Assembly: GCF_964275005.1 (NCBI RefSeq)
Contig: NC_092692.1
Coordinates: 12,014,764-12,078,763 of the forward strand
Direction of reading: 5' to 3'
DNA from: Diadema setosum
Taxonomy: Eukaryota; Echinodermata; Echinoidea; Diadematoida; Diadematidae
Length of the DNA stretch: 64,000 nt
Shown here: positions 1-14,400 of the stretch, one piece after another
How positions within the stretch are numbered: position 1 is the first letter of the stretch
Layout: each line of letters starts with the position of its first letter
Notes under the pieces: model-generated
Told to the model about the DNA's origin: nothing
Seen by the model: only the letters and a program-made list of their open reading frames with translations
Databases searched by the model: none
Made by a program: the position numbers and the translations under genes

Positions 1-273
1 GGGTCACAAGTGGAACTTATATACGTACATCAGTTTTGTGAATCTCCACTGAAGATGTTGAAAGAGAATGTTAATATTATTTCATTTAGACATATTAACT
101 AGTATGGTCTCAAGCATATGCTACAGGAAATGAAAAAGAAATAGAGCATTCGAATGAAATTAGTGTTTAATTTCTCTTTGGATACATTCAAAACTCTCAC
201 AGTGGATACAATACAGTATACATGATTTATGAGTTCTGTAATGATGTTTTTTTGTTTTTGTTTTTTAATGTAG

Positions 274-458
274 TACAGTGTACTCCAGTCATAACACACA
301 TGATATAACAAAATTCTGGTTACAACAAAGTAAAAATTTGGGCTGCAACATTATCCACTCTGTGCTTTTTTATTGTTTATTTGTTCAGCTATAACAAAAT
401 TTCAAAAAAAAAAAAAACTGCCAGTCCCGAGGACTTTGTTATAACGGTAGTCCACTAT
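274..458. mobile_element. Pogo-like MITE fragment (ATAACGA family)
   Basis: Left end ACAGTGTACTCCAGTCATAAC and right end TTTGTTATAACGGTAGTCCACT match the intact copy at 39907-40438. Internal deletion reduces it to about 185 bp. Rest of 1-960: no other structure seen. Confidence 0.65.
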
Positions 459-1913
459 ATGAAATATGGAAGAATTCTTATGCTTTATCATATAATCTTG
501 TAAGACCACATACACATACCAATATACAGTATTATAGATTGCACAAACCTACAAAAACTAGAGAGAATATTACTAATAAAATCTGCAAAACTTGCAAATA
601 CCCAAGCAGTTACAAACACTGAGAAAATAATGATACATTTCGAAAAGACTCTTTTTTGTTTCTTCAATTCTTTACCTGGTTTAACTCACCTGCACACAAA
701 ATTTGCACCATCTACTTCATTTAGCTTGGTAAGTTCCCCAAGCCACAGCCCACATGGCAAAGAAGAACTATTGCCAAGAAAAATGGGTAGTCCCCCTGTA
801 CACTCCATCATATCCAAACTGGGTGTACAGAATATATTTCCCAAAATATACTTCTATCAGCCTTTCAGAAGGTATATGTACGAGTATCATGGCTTATTGC
901 TCTGACTTCATGTGTAAGTCCCTGCATAACTTCTTTGACAGAAAATAAAGAGTACCCACATGCCTTCATAAGTAGTTGATAAAGTACTTTAGATCCTGAG
1001 TTTCTTCTTTACCTGAAAACACATAACTGCACTTGTTGTAACCAATTTGTGTATATTTGTATTGCTTCATTCCCAGAAATGATAGACAATATATTTTCTC
1101 TGCAAGTATGGTACATCCTGATAAACAGATGATTTTTTTTTCTTCTTTTGGTTCATTGCAAATTACCCTCCCTGCCTTCATTATTTTAATTGAAATAATT
1201 CCAGAAAGACAAGAAAGATAATGCACCAGGAAAGTCTGGGACATTTCCCACTTCTTGGCAGTGCAGGTTATTTTGGCAGTTTGGAAAGATAATGTACACA
1301 CAGGTAAGTCATTTGCTCCATCACAGTAAAAACATATCATGGTGGTCATTCCCATGCAACTGAAATACAGAGTATGTGTTACTTCCCTGAAATTTCAAAT
1401 GACACACACACACACAAACACAACAATAAGGAAACAATCACATAAGCTGATGGACAAAGAAACTTACAACAATGAGTGTGCTCTTGGGTTTGTCGACATG
1501 CCCCACCATGAAGAAACCCAATTCTGAAATGTTATTCCAACATGCAAGTCCTAAACTGATCGCCTCTATAACTAAGACTGTATGTGAAAAAACATGAATA
1601 AAAAATATGTTACTCACATCTTGTTAATTTTACACTTGTTCACAGACAAATTGATCATATTTCTTTCAGTCACAATAAAGATAGGCTCATCAGTCAATAC
1701 CAAGTACTGATTAAAATTATTAGATAATCCCCATCATTCAACATAAAGTAATTGTCTACATCAACACCAAACCACTAAGTATCATATATCATCCCTTCAG
1801 TCACTATAGAGTCATTAACATAAGTAATGAAAAATAAAAAGAATCACATCAGTCAATGTGAGGCAAGTTGCACTAGTGTATATCAAAAGCCATTCACATT
1901 GTAGAGTATTACT

Positions 1914-2158
1914 GTAGGACATAAAGTGGAGGTTTCCTGGTGCACGAGAGTCACAATCCATGAATGAAAAAAAAAAAATCCTGCCTCATTCATTCATTCC
2001 AAAGAGCAAGCTGCATAACCCTGAAGTGCTCCCTTCCCTCCCCCTCCCCCTACATAAAGTTGAACCCAATGGAAGACCAGCTAGTGCAGCTGCATATAAA
2101 CATGTGTTATCCAGCCATCTTGTCAGATGCAAAATGAGAGCAAACAGACAATCATTAC
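1914..2158 (+). mobile_element. 5'-truncated SINE copy
   Basis: Matches the body of the fuller SINE at 47804-48166 from GGACATAAA-TGGAGGT through AATGGAAGACCAGC to the AAACAGACAA tail. It lacks the tRNA-like head. It lies antisense in the probable 3' UTR of the macro-TIR gene. Confidence 0.75.
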
Positions 2159-2365
2159 ACATACAAAGATTCTCATAGGTCAATATCACTATGTTTACTC
2201 CAGTCAACATCAAAACACATTCAGGTCAGCCAACATCAAAGTCTTCCAAACCAGTATTCAGGAACACTCCCAGCAACCATTCATCTCCTTAGGGGCATAC
2301 ATCTCCCCCGATGTCTGTCTATCTTCTGGCTGAAGTCCTGCGCAAGCTGCAAGTGTTCTCCCATC

Positions 2366-2431
2366 TTACATAATAGCACAAGATTTGCTCCCTTCCTTGG
2401 ATGCAGACTGAGCTGGAACCTCCAGTAGGTA
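2366..2431 (-). CDS. Macro-TIR gene, last coding exon with CaaX prenylation box
   Basis: Acceptor preceded by a long pyrimidine tract (TTTCCTCTTCTTTCTGAGCAG split by one G-rich step). Phase 0. Encodes YLLEVPAQSASKEGSKSCAIM then TAA. CAIM is a canonical CaaX box; Met at the last position favours farnesyltransferase. The 3' UTR below 2366 runs into an antisense SINE remnant (about 1914-2158). Confidence 0.72.
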   Translation of the reverse strand, partial: YLLEVPAQSASKEGSKSCAIM

Positions 2432-5400
2432 CTGCTCAGAAAGAAGAGGAAATGTTGTACAATCATTTGGTTATAGGATTTAGACATTCATGAAGGATTT
2501 TTTTTTTTCTCACAGAATTTGGAGATGTTAATGGCAAAAGAAAAATCAGGAATGTGATAGACACTGGTAAATATACAGAAGAGATAATACACCCTTACAT
2601 AAACTTTGGTATTTGAGAAGTACCCTGGGGGTTACTAGCTATATTGCACTTCCGTTATAATACACACAGTTATAATGAAATTCTTGTTACAATGAAATAA
2701 ACAATCCATTTCCCAAACTTATCATGTACATGTATTCATATACTTCACTATTTGGCTATAACGAAATGTCGACAAAACGAAAGAAAACTGCCAGTCTCGA
2801 GGACTTCATTATAATTAGAGTCATCTGCAAATATGAGTTTTTAATAGATGATGGGTCTTTGAATCATCCTATATATTCAAATCTGCACTGTTGAGGAGAA
2901 TTCACATTGAATGAGTACTAGCTGTCTCATCCAAGCTCAACAGAGGGTTAAAAACTCATGCACACAAAAAGTCACCCCAACCAATTAGGGACAATGAGCA
3001 AATATATACATGATCCACCACCAATTACATAAACAAATCAGATAATTTGGGAAAGAGTGAATTTAGGAAGGTCCTCAAACACTCATTGTGTCCCCTCCCG
3101 ATTGCCCTTGAATTGCAATAAGAGTACCCCCACCTTAGCCAAGGATGGTGATTTCTGGCCTTTCAGAGTGTCAAGCTCCGCCTGTAGCTTGACCGTGTTG
3201 ACCAGGGCTGGGCGGACTTTAGGTGGATCCTCCACTGGGATGGTCCTGTACAGGGTGGAAGGCATATTGAGGTTATTGGTAATGCAAGCACATACAACGT
3301 ACCAGCATTGCACGGATTTGCACCTCTTGGTGTGGAACAGTGCTAGCAAAATCTTGTTATAAGGAGCAAAAAACAATTTGTCTGCAACTTATTTTCCTTC
3401 CTTTTGACTGTCTGTCTGCCAGAGTTATTACTATATATAATCTACCCCAGAATTTAAGACCAGAATTTACCCCAGAATAGAAGACCCTAATACATTAATT
3501 GATATGATGAATACTGAGCTTAGGTCTGTGCAATCCTGGATTTATGCCAACAAATTATCCCTGAATATAGAAAAAACTTATTATATGGTATTCAGTAATT
3601 CTTTGAATGTTGTCCCACATGAGATCAAAATAAATGATATATGTTTAACGCAGGTCAATAACGCAAAGTTTTTAGGGCTTTGGATTGATCGAGAATTATC
3701 CTGGAAAACTCATATTAATTTCGTAAGTAAAATTTTGTCCAGAAATATTGGAATTTTAAACAAGCTTAAACATTTGTTCCCTGTTTATATTTTGCAGAGT
3801 ATATATTCTTCTTTAATATCTCCACACTTTAATTATGGAATTTTGGCGTGGGGAAATGCAATCAATTTACTATTAGATTCCCTTCTTTGTATTCAAAAGC
3901 GTGCAATAAGAATTATAAACCACGCCGGATATTTTGCTCATACCAACTGTTTTTTTCATCAAAACAGAATTCTGAAAATTCCAGACCTATTTCATTATAA
4001 TCTTGGAATTTTCATGTATAAACTAACAACTAATGAGTTACCATCCGTTTTTATTCACATGTTCAAAAGAAATCGCTCTATTCATTGCTACCCCACTCGT
4101 CAGAGTGACGCTTATCACCTTCCCCGTACTCGCACTAATTTTGCAAAGAAAACAATTATGTTTACTGGACCCAGATACTGGAGTGACCTCCCTCAAGATA
4201 TTACTTCTTCCTTATCCTTATTCACCTTCAAACGCAAACTAAAACGGCTATTACTTAGTGGATACACACTACCCGGCTCTTAGCAACATTTTTTTTTTTT
4301 TTTTATACCCCCAGTCTTTTGTCTTTGTCTGCAGCTCCAAGTTATTTGATGATACCGTTATAGCACTTTTTTTTTTTGTGTGTGTGTGTGTGTGTAAACA
4401 TGGCGAAATATGTACAGTCTCGTTTAAGCGATACTAAAGTATTCATGTGGTTCGATAGTTCGTTTTTAATACTGATTTTGCACTGGTACAATTTGAGTTG
4501 GTCGAGATAAACATGTCCGTTCTCCGTATAATTTCACGCCTATAAACTCGGGAACCTACAGTTTTTACAAGCGTCATTGCTTTTATGTAGGCCCCATCAT
4601 ATTTCTGACATTTATTTGTGATATCCTCAGATGAAAATGACCATTTATATTTGTGTGTAATGTTTGTCTTTTTTTTTTTCTTCAAACATAAGATATGGTT
4701 GTATATGTTTTGTACTTTTGTTTTATTGTCAATCATTTTTCTGACATTTATTTGTGATATCCTCAGATGAAAATGACCATTTATATTTGTGTGTAATGTT
4801 TGTTTGTCTTTTTTTTTTCTTCAAACATAAGATATGGTTGTATATGTTTTGTACTTTTGTTTTATTGTCAATCATTTTGTAATCCCATCACTGAGAAATG
4901 GAAATATGAAATAAACTTGAAACTTGAAACTTGAAAACTTAAGATGAATTACCAACATCAATCAATTCAAATCTGCCTTGAAAATACATGTTTTTACAGT
5001 CTAGGCAAATACAAAACTCGGTACGATAGCAATTACACTTGCACATTTCATTACAGTAGTTCCTTTTCTTGATTACATTGGGATATAATACACTTTATGT
5101 CATACACTATATAAATGTTGTTAAATTTTATTATCGTTATGTCTTTGGTACTTAAGTCATCAAGGTATTTACAAAAATTAGCAAATCAAATCAAAATACA
5201 AACAATGACTGCATCGTTAGGTAAGGTGTTTTCCCTCTCTCACAAACTGCATCACCATCATGACTTTACAGTAAATGCCAATGCATCTGTACAAACCTTC
5301 TTGCTTTGATGGCCATCATGAGAACCTGTGCCGCTTCTGTCATCGGAAGCAGCTCGTCCGGGGACAACTTTGGGAGGTCCTGCCTCCCGAGAGCATGCCG

Positions 5401-8400
5401 GATCTCCATGATCTTCCCTGCCGACTCTATCCGCTGGACGCCAGTCAGGTTGGCCCAGAAGGCATCCCAGGTATTCACCATGCTCCCAACCAGCTGGAAG
5501 TAGGAGGGGCGCTTCGGCAGCATGGCCACCTGGACTGGTATGAGGAGAGGTGCCTGGGCGGGGCTGACCCTCTGCCTCCAGAGACCAATGTGGAACTCCT
5601 CCACATGCTGGGGTGACTCGATGTAGCTCGGTGAGAGCAGCGCCACAATGCTGTCGGCCGCCTCCAGGCTGTCCAGTCGCTCTTGGTCGCTGGCAAACTG
5701 CCACCTCAAGGCCACGTTCGGGGCAAACTCTTTGACGAGGTCACGCAGGTGGTACACAAACTTGATATCTGACTCGTGATAGCTGAAAACCACAGTAGTC
5801 GTGCGCTTCTTTGAGCTGGATTGCTCCGGCATGTCCCCAGCATCTGAAGATGCAACTGCACTTCCTTTCTTGTCACTTCCAGCATCTACCGCATCACTCT
5901 TTTCTGCTTCTTCCTGTCCATCATCCACCTCAGTTTTCCCCTCCTCACTTGCCTCCTTTTTCTCCTCATTCTCCTGTTCTGCACCTTCTTTCTTTGTCAC
6001 TGAACTTGTTTCCCCTTCTTCAGCTTTACCTTCCACCTCTGCCTCCACGCCTTTCTCCACCTCATCTGCTTTGTCCTTTCCCTTGGTCTCAGAAGTTTCT
6101 TCAATTTGTCCCTTTTCCTGCTTGCCTTCATTACTCTCTTCCTTCTTTCCATCATCTCCGTCTTCGACATCGGTGAGTTTGTCCAGGGTTGGTGGGAATA
6201 TTTTCTGGCTCTTCAAACTGTCCCGATATTCTGCCATGAATCGGGCATTCCTCACCTCCTCCATCAAGCCTTGGACATTAAATTCTTTTGCCTACAGAGA
6301 AAAAAAAAATGCATTTCATGAAAAAAAGTCTCTCTCTATCTCTCTCGGTATTGTGCTTTGGTTACAGTTTGCATTTGGCAATTAAGAATCTGCACACGAA
6401 CTAGCTCTGCATTCATTCTTTGCACAACAATGTGCATGGATGTGTAGCACATGTGAAAGGCCATGATGCCAGTTTTAGTAATGAATCATTTTCCTTTCAC
6501 TGTTTAAGACATCTACAACTTGCTCTGACTATTTGATAATACAGAGTTCCATGCTTTCTGAATCGCATGAATAGGCATCAACAAAACATTATAAGTGATA
6601 TATGTTTATAGACAATGCACATTAAAAGGAATCAACAGGTACATATGATAGGTTGGATGGTCAATTGCAACGCAAAACGTGGCGCCAGCCATTTGTAAAA
6701 TCTGAATGGTTTCTATCAAAACACCAATTTCAAAGCAGTTTCTGATTCTCTCTGCATGCACACAACTGACACCTCCTTTACATTTGGTTGCATTGATGTA
6801 ACAGCAAGGATCTTTCTAAAGATTTTCATCTGGTTTCATCAATATTTCGTAAGGTTTTATGTATCAAAACTTCTTACTCCGAGGGGAAAGTTTGAGCACC
6901 ATTATGGGGACTCCAGTTTAAACTTGCATTTTTTTTGAGCAGATCTGACAAGTGATTGAAGGAGCCCATCTCCAGCCAGGACACAACAGCCGAGCAGATG
7001 CTGCTGACCGACTTCTCGTAGACCTGCGGGCGAGCATCCAGCATCGGGATGCAGGATATCTTGGCGAATTCAACCTCCTGACCATCGGCAATGCAGACCG
7101 GCACCAGATGCAGATTGTCCTGGAAAGGAGACGAACTTTATCCATGAAATCATTTTTTTATTGCTTTCCCATTCACTAGTCTACATTCCATCTCTACTCT
7201 TCAGTCCCTTTTCTTTCCATGCAAGACTTACTCTGATAAGATGAAAAATACATGAGAAGACATGTTTATTCAAATTCATGAAATTCTTCCGTCAAGATGT
7301 TTTCATTGCAACTGATTGACAAAATTTACGTCGATGTAGGGCAATTTTTCAATCAGTTGACATAATGTCTTATCTTCTTTCCAGCAAATTCTGGCCAGCA
7401 AAATCACCCCCAATCAAAATTGCAACTTCTGTTTTATTAACTACAGTAGTGTAAATCTAAAAGTACATATGTTTCATCATCAATATATCCCTGATTCCTA
7501 TTTTCATTTTTTTCCACTATCAAAATCTTGTGAAAAAAAAAAAATCAAAACCTATACCCTCATTTACAGTGGACGCCCGTTAAAACGCAGTCCTCCGGAC
7601 CGGCATTTTCTTTTGTTATATCGAAATTTCACTATAACCGAACAAGAAAACAATACAGAACATAGAGCCAATAATGTTGCGGCCTGAATTTCTATTTCAT
7701 TGTAACCAGAATTTTGTTATAACTGTGTTCGCTATAACGAGAGTGCACTGTATTCCTTACCCCAGCCAGGTGCTTCATCTGGGCCAGACTGTACTCCTCC
7801 ATACAGACAGCTGACTTGAGGTACTTGGGAGAAATCAGGGCTATCATGCAGGATGTTCCGTCGATGGAGTGGTACAGGGTGCGCTGCCACTCGTGTCCTG
7901 TAAAAAAAAAGTACAAACAAAAGTACAAAGTTAGAAGATAAACGGTTACAATTAGATACATGTGTGTGCTAAACCAGCCACAACCCCCCTACTCAAAACA
8001 AACAACGAACTTGCCAATAGCCATAATAACAAACTCAAGATCATTAATTTAGTAGGCATTTATGAAAAGTAAAGCTTATGGAGGTAACGACAATTCCATT
8101 TTGGCAATCTCTGTTTGAAGGGGATATAAACAATTATTCTTATCACCTGCCTGGAAATGCCTAACATCTTTGATTTTCAGAAATGACATTTTTTCTATAA
8201 AAAAATATATATATATTAACTTTTTGATGCTTTTATAAACTTTGCCTATTTGTATAATACCAATAAACATTGGTCAGAGAGCACTTTCATACATAGAATG
8301 AAAAATAAACACCTGAGATGCACAAGAGTTATGTCTGACTTAAATGGAAATATGGTTTAAAAGATAAAAAGATGGCACTAAGCTGAAATTTGGTATACCA

Positions 8401-11400
8401 ATGTGAAGAAATGGTATGTAATATGTGAACTATTTATTATTTTTTTAAACTGTCTAAAACATAACATTGAAATGTACAAGAGCTAGTAAAATTAAAAGTT
8501 TTATTTATAGTTATTATGTTATTTCAATGAGGGAAATGAAACATGAATGTTGAAAGAATATATATATACAGTATGTCCCCCCAAAAAAATTATAATCAGA
8601 TTTTTGCATTGATAACACCAAATGTGAGTAAACTGTCTTAAAGGGGATGGCTAGTAACTGATCAGTGGGAATGCTGGGGGATGATTTTTCCAATCCTTGT
8701 GAGATTCATTTAAGAGTACATTATATATCTATTGTTGTGTGAAAATTATTTGTTTCAGAATGGTCTCATATTCAAGTAATGGTCTTGTATTCAAGCGATC
8801 GTTAACGGCCCGTTAACAATTGCCCCGTCACTGTACAGGCATGCTAACTTGGAAACATTAAACTGCACATTACTTGAATATGAGACCATTCTGAAGCAAA
8901 TAATTTTCACACAACAAACAAGGACTGGAACAATCATCCCCATCATTCCCACTGATTCCCACTGATCAGTTACTAGCCATCCCCTTTAAATGCTACTTCA
9001 GGGTCATAAAATATAACATCTTAGATCTATTTTGCATAAAACCACATTCAATTTGGTTAAGCAGTCACAGAGAAATGTGGATTGTTGTAAAGCATGTCAC
9101 GAGTCTGATTCTTCCAAGTTTAGCACTTTGATGTTCTTGTGTGTGAATACAATAGGCAGAACTTGGAGGGAAGAGACTCCTAATATCCTCTAAAAATTCC
9201 TCATTTCTCTTTGACCACTGAAGCAAATCGAATGAAGTTTTCTGTAAGATGTGGGCAATGAGTTATAGTTTCATACCCTGAATTTTTATTTAGATTGATT
9301 CACTATTTTTAAAGATATCATTGCAGAGGGTACCGTTGTAATTTTTGGGTGGACATACAGTATATATATATATATATATATGCATACATTAATTCATCCA
9401 TTTATTATTTGAGCCTTTGATCTATACCTACAACAATTAGGGAATTTCTATTACAATAAAAGTAAAATCACAGGCATTTGCATACAAAATTAGAGATGAT
9501 TTAGACACACATGCATTATGCTGAATAGATTGCTGTATAATAGTGCAATGGCAGATTGACATACAGCATGTGTGTATGTATATATTTACATGTATATGTG
9601 TATTGTTAGCATGAGTGCGAAGTAACAGAATAGGCTCATTCATTTCAGTAAAGCTGATACAGCAGCCATACAAAAACAGAGATACATATTGTAGCATGAA
9701 GAGCATAAAAGTTTCACTCAACTAATAAAAAAAAAAAACACTGCAAATATAAACAAATATGAATCTCATAGATAAATTGGGCTGAACTTGATGAAATGAT
9801 AGCAAACATTTTTTATTTTCCGGTGACACACAGAAAAAAAAAAAATCTAAATGGGAAAAATAGAAAGAATGTCCATAGTCCACAGTAGTTTTTCATCTGA
9901 AAGTAAATATATCTGACAAAATCAATTTTAACATTGAAAGAAAAAAATATGCTGCAAATATTATGATGAACAGCATCTTGGTCACCTGACTGCTTAAGGC
10001 AATATAAAGACAATTAGAGGATAAATTAACATTCAAGCAAAACAGAAATACTAGGAGTGCTCTAATTTCTTGAGTTTTCATTTGACATTTTGCAGACATA
10101 TTCCACTATTCTAATGACTCAACATTCTGTGCACACAGAAATCCAAGAAAAAGATATTCAAAAGATTCCAAAAATGATGGTAAATGAGACCTGTGCCTTT
10201 AAACAGAGAATAAGAATTGTGATTTAATATTTTAGAATCATCAAGGTGATGCAAATGTGGAAGTTGTGTGAAGACAATGGCCATGATTCCACAGATGCAG
10301 ACACAGATCAGCAAAGACGTCATTTCCAATATGAGACCCTAGAACTGAAGAAAAAGGACTGGACAACAACAACAACAACAACAAATTAATCTGGGCAATG
10401 TTCGAGTCTGATATTTGTTAATAGTGCATCAAGGTGAAAACATAATTGTTAATGTCTCCAGAACAGAAATTTCACTGGATGCCCAAAAAGTCATTAGGAA
10501 TCAATCAATGAGAACACTTATGATAAGAGGTCTTAATCAGCACTTTGAATTGTAGGGCATGCACACTCACAAGACATTCATTCACTTCACGTCACCTATG
10601 TAATGAAAGAAGAACATATCCATTATTACACAGACAGCGACATGAACAGGACAAAGGTCAGAGTGGTGGCATGTCACATTGAAACAGAAGGGTACATACA
10701 CATGTGAAAGCTAGCAAACTTGAGATGTGGCTCTCACCAGTCTTTAGCTCCTGTATATCATAAAAGATCTTCTGGCCCGGGTTAAGACGCTTGAACTTGT
10801 TGACGAAGGGCGTGGCCTGGTCGGAGTCAGCGTGGCAGTAGGAGATGAAGATGTCGTAGAGGTTTGGGTCAGTGGTGGCAACTTTGACCACTTTGTCTGT
10901 GGCTGTCAGTGATTTGACCAGCTGGCCACAGGCACTGGCTATGTCATTCTCAAGGTCCTCCCTGCATTCACACCATGAGTGACAGTTGTCATGTGTTATT
11001 GATGGAAAGAAACAAGATTAGTTTGGTGGAAGCTTGTCAGGACAGTCTTTGCTCAAGTGATGAGGTTGGAAAATTAAGCATGTCTCCTATATTTCTGTTG
11101 TTTCTTTTTTTTTGCGGGGGGGGGGGTGGGTGGGTGACATATTACTCCTAACTAGCATGTTTACTTTCAAGACACACACTACCACTAAGTACTAACCCTG
11201 CCCATTTACAAATTAGATCTCCTTGCTACAAATGTTTTTGGTATCTGGCTCGATTTGAATTCTAGGTATTCAAACAAATGCAATTCGTGCAACATACAAG
11301 AACATGGAGCAATCATAAAAGTAACAAATTATCACAACCATTGTCTATTTACCTCAATCGTTTAAACCCTGCCATCAGTGTGGTCTGTTATTTGGTCCAC

Positions 11401-14400
11401 ATGCAATTTAAAGCAGTATATATCCCACAAATAAAATTTAAATGAAAAACAATCATAAAGAAAAAAATATATATATATCCTCTGTGATTTCCAACGGAAG
11501 AGCCAAGATGTACTTACAAATTTTAGGCCAAAGTGCAGTTCATTGTATATCGGATATGGTTCACATTTCACACAAAGCATGATTTTCCACAACAAAATAA
11601 ATGCAATTTGAAAACAAAGTTATGCTCAAACAATGTATCCTCAGCAAAGTGCTTTGTGATAACAAAGAAGTAAATCATCAAAATAATTTTAGAAAGGTGC
11701 ATAACAGAATGCATACACAAAAAAAAACACACTTTCACATGCAATAACATTAAAAAAAAACTTTTTATCCAATCATCTAAATACAAAAATTGTGTGGAAC
11801 TGAATCTTCATGAAAGAAACCGCCTATGGAATATTCATAATTTCTCAGGTATAGCAACCAGCATAATCTCATTCACAATAACACGAATATATTGCCACAA
11901 GGACATGCTTGCAAAGGGCTTTCGACAATGATTTCAACAAAATTTAACAGCAAACGAAACGACTGCAGTTGCTTTGATTAAAACAAAAGCAGGACATAAT
12001 GGCGGAACACAAAAACTCTCTACAGAGTCTTTTGTAAATGTGTCCTAAAAGACTTCTGATGGTCCTTTCACTCGTATGATATTACTTTCAAATTAAATAA
12101 AACTTTTGCATGAGCAATTCTTTATTCGACGCTAGCAACAAAGCATAACTTTTTCATCGTCAGGTTACATGAAGAATGAGTAGTATACATTTTCATTTCT
12201 AAATTGAGCTCCGACTTGACCCTTCAAATTCAACCCTGCCCAGCACAAACACCGGTCTTCATAGATTATGATCTATAAGATCCAGCTTGCTGCTCAACAT
12301 CTTTTAATATGGGCTAATGGTCCTTGAAGATCATCTCAATGGTCATTGCATGTTACACACACACAGTCAGGTATCGCTAAAATTCCTAAAATGCCAAGTC
12401 TGGGTACATCTTTGGCTTAAACTTCGTAGAATTAGGGTAATTTCTTTTAAAAAAGAGTTATAAATTTAAAGTGAAAACATTGTTTTAGTAAGGGTTTGAG
12501 AACCCGTCTGGCACCGACTTTTATTCCAGAAGGATCCAGACTAACTCAGTCTCAGGGAAAACTCGACCCTATTTCAGTCAATTTACACGCAGTTCGTGAT
12601 CGCCATATTCTACTGTACTAATACCAAACAAGGCCTAACTGAACAGACAGGAAAGTGCGTGCTAATCCTGTACAAAACAAATGGACAGCGCGCGGTCCTC
12701 AAGCCTATACGCACATCACCTCAGTTGCTGAGACGCGCTGTCTTTGAAGTTTTTGTTGTTGTTTATCAAGCGTCTTTGATTGGTTTTAGCTTGATAGGCG
12801 CACACTAATTTTGCATGCACGCCAAAGAGGTTTTTTGATGCGCACGTTGTAACAACTTGGACCATTAGAGTCTACTGCGAGTAGCCAGAACGCGAAGCGC
12901 TAGTTTATACAGGCCGCTCCCATACTACAACACTGTACAATCCAGAGGGACAACCAATACAACTCAGCCCGCCGTCAAAGCAAGGCCAACTTATTCCCGA
13001 GTCCGAGTTTAGCCTGACCCCGTTCGGGTAAGTTCTGAGACTGAACCTTTTTGGTTAATATTTCGCATTTTCGTCGTTACCCATCGAATATCTTGTTATT
13101 ACAGCGTTATTCCACACATTTCCTAGGCATACGTTCACATTTGGGAGCGAAATTTGACAACTTTTGCAGGTGTACCAGAACTTTGTTTTGGCTTTAAAGA
13201 CTGACACACACACATAAAAGGAGGTTGTTAAATTGGAAGCTCACACAGAAATGAATAAACATACAAATGAATGGAAGGAGGAACACAACAAGGTATAATT
13301 GATTGCTCTGCACATCTTTTTGGGGAAAAGGCATCGAATGGAATTCCATTACTTGAAATGATAATGATAAGAAAGAGCGGAGACATGTGCAGCTCAAAGC
13401 ACTAGCACTTGCAGTAGTGATCACTTACATTTTCTTGATTTCTACAACACAAGAAAGAACGGTATTAGGAAGAGACCGGTGTGAGTTGCCATTGTTTTAC
13501 AATGCTTTCTAGAATTTGGAATTAAAATAAAAAGTGAATCAGAACACTCTTGTTGATGTTTTGAGACACATGAAGACCTGATGATTTGTCACTGTCAAAC
13601 ACATTAAACATTTACTCTACTGTAGACTGAAGTCCCCCCCCCCCCACAATATTATTACACCTATTAAAGCCAATCAGACAAACAACAACTCTGTTGGAAG
13701 GAAAGTTTAAATCACTGTCACATAACATGAATTCAAGAATGTTAAACATTCACTATTCATGTGCTCCAACAGTAGTCCCTTTTGATTGCAAAGGCCTGAT
13801 CAGCACCATCTAAAAGTTTCAAAGCATTTGTGTATATGTGTGTGTATGATCAAACCATACAGTGCAAGTGCCAATAAAACTGTGTGGATGTGACAAAATA
13901 CTTTGTTCTATTCTATGGGAGATCTGGAAACCAATGTGGCTCGATCATTGCAGACGCTATCTTTAAAAGCTGCCATCAAGTTCTCAAAATTTTAGTTTCA
14001 TAAGACATTTCAGGCAATTTTAACAGTCTTGGGACAGTCACAAAATACTACAGAATCCTTTCATTTCCTTTAAGGGCTTCAAATGGTCTTCCTTTGTAGG
14101 ACAAAGAGAGTATACTCATTATGACTTTTCAACAAGCAATGATTAAAGCAACCAAAATATTTCCTATCACACTTATACTGGAACACCGACATTTTTCTCC
14201 GGTGGCCTGTTCGGGCCACATATAAAATTTCAAATTTTGGTGGCCATGTAAAAAATATTGGCCCGAAGAAATATGCAAAGGAAAAATAACAATCCATGTG
14301 ATAGTTGTCCCATTGGACCCTTAAAAGATAGCACTTTTGGAAATATTGTGGCTCAACTTCAAATTTTGGTAGCCCCGGGCCACCAGGCCACTGCTAATGT

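Noticed and set aside
966-1355. 129-codon open stretch on the minus strand
   Set aside because: No domain signal, amino-acid composition typical of AT-rich noncoding DNA, no splice context with the TIR gene.
5266-5296. Stop of the TIR3 exon taken as the true end of the protein
   Set aside because: An in-phase donor just before it and two matching downstream exons with a CaaX box make a longer protein more likely; the short form is kept as a possible retained-intron product.
5801-6385. Plus-strand Ser/Phe/Pro-rich open frame
   Set aside because: It is the antisense shadow of the acidic/lysine linker of the TIR gene.
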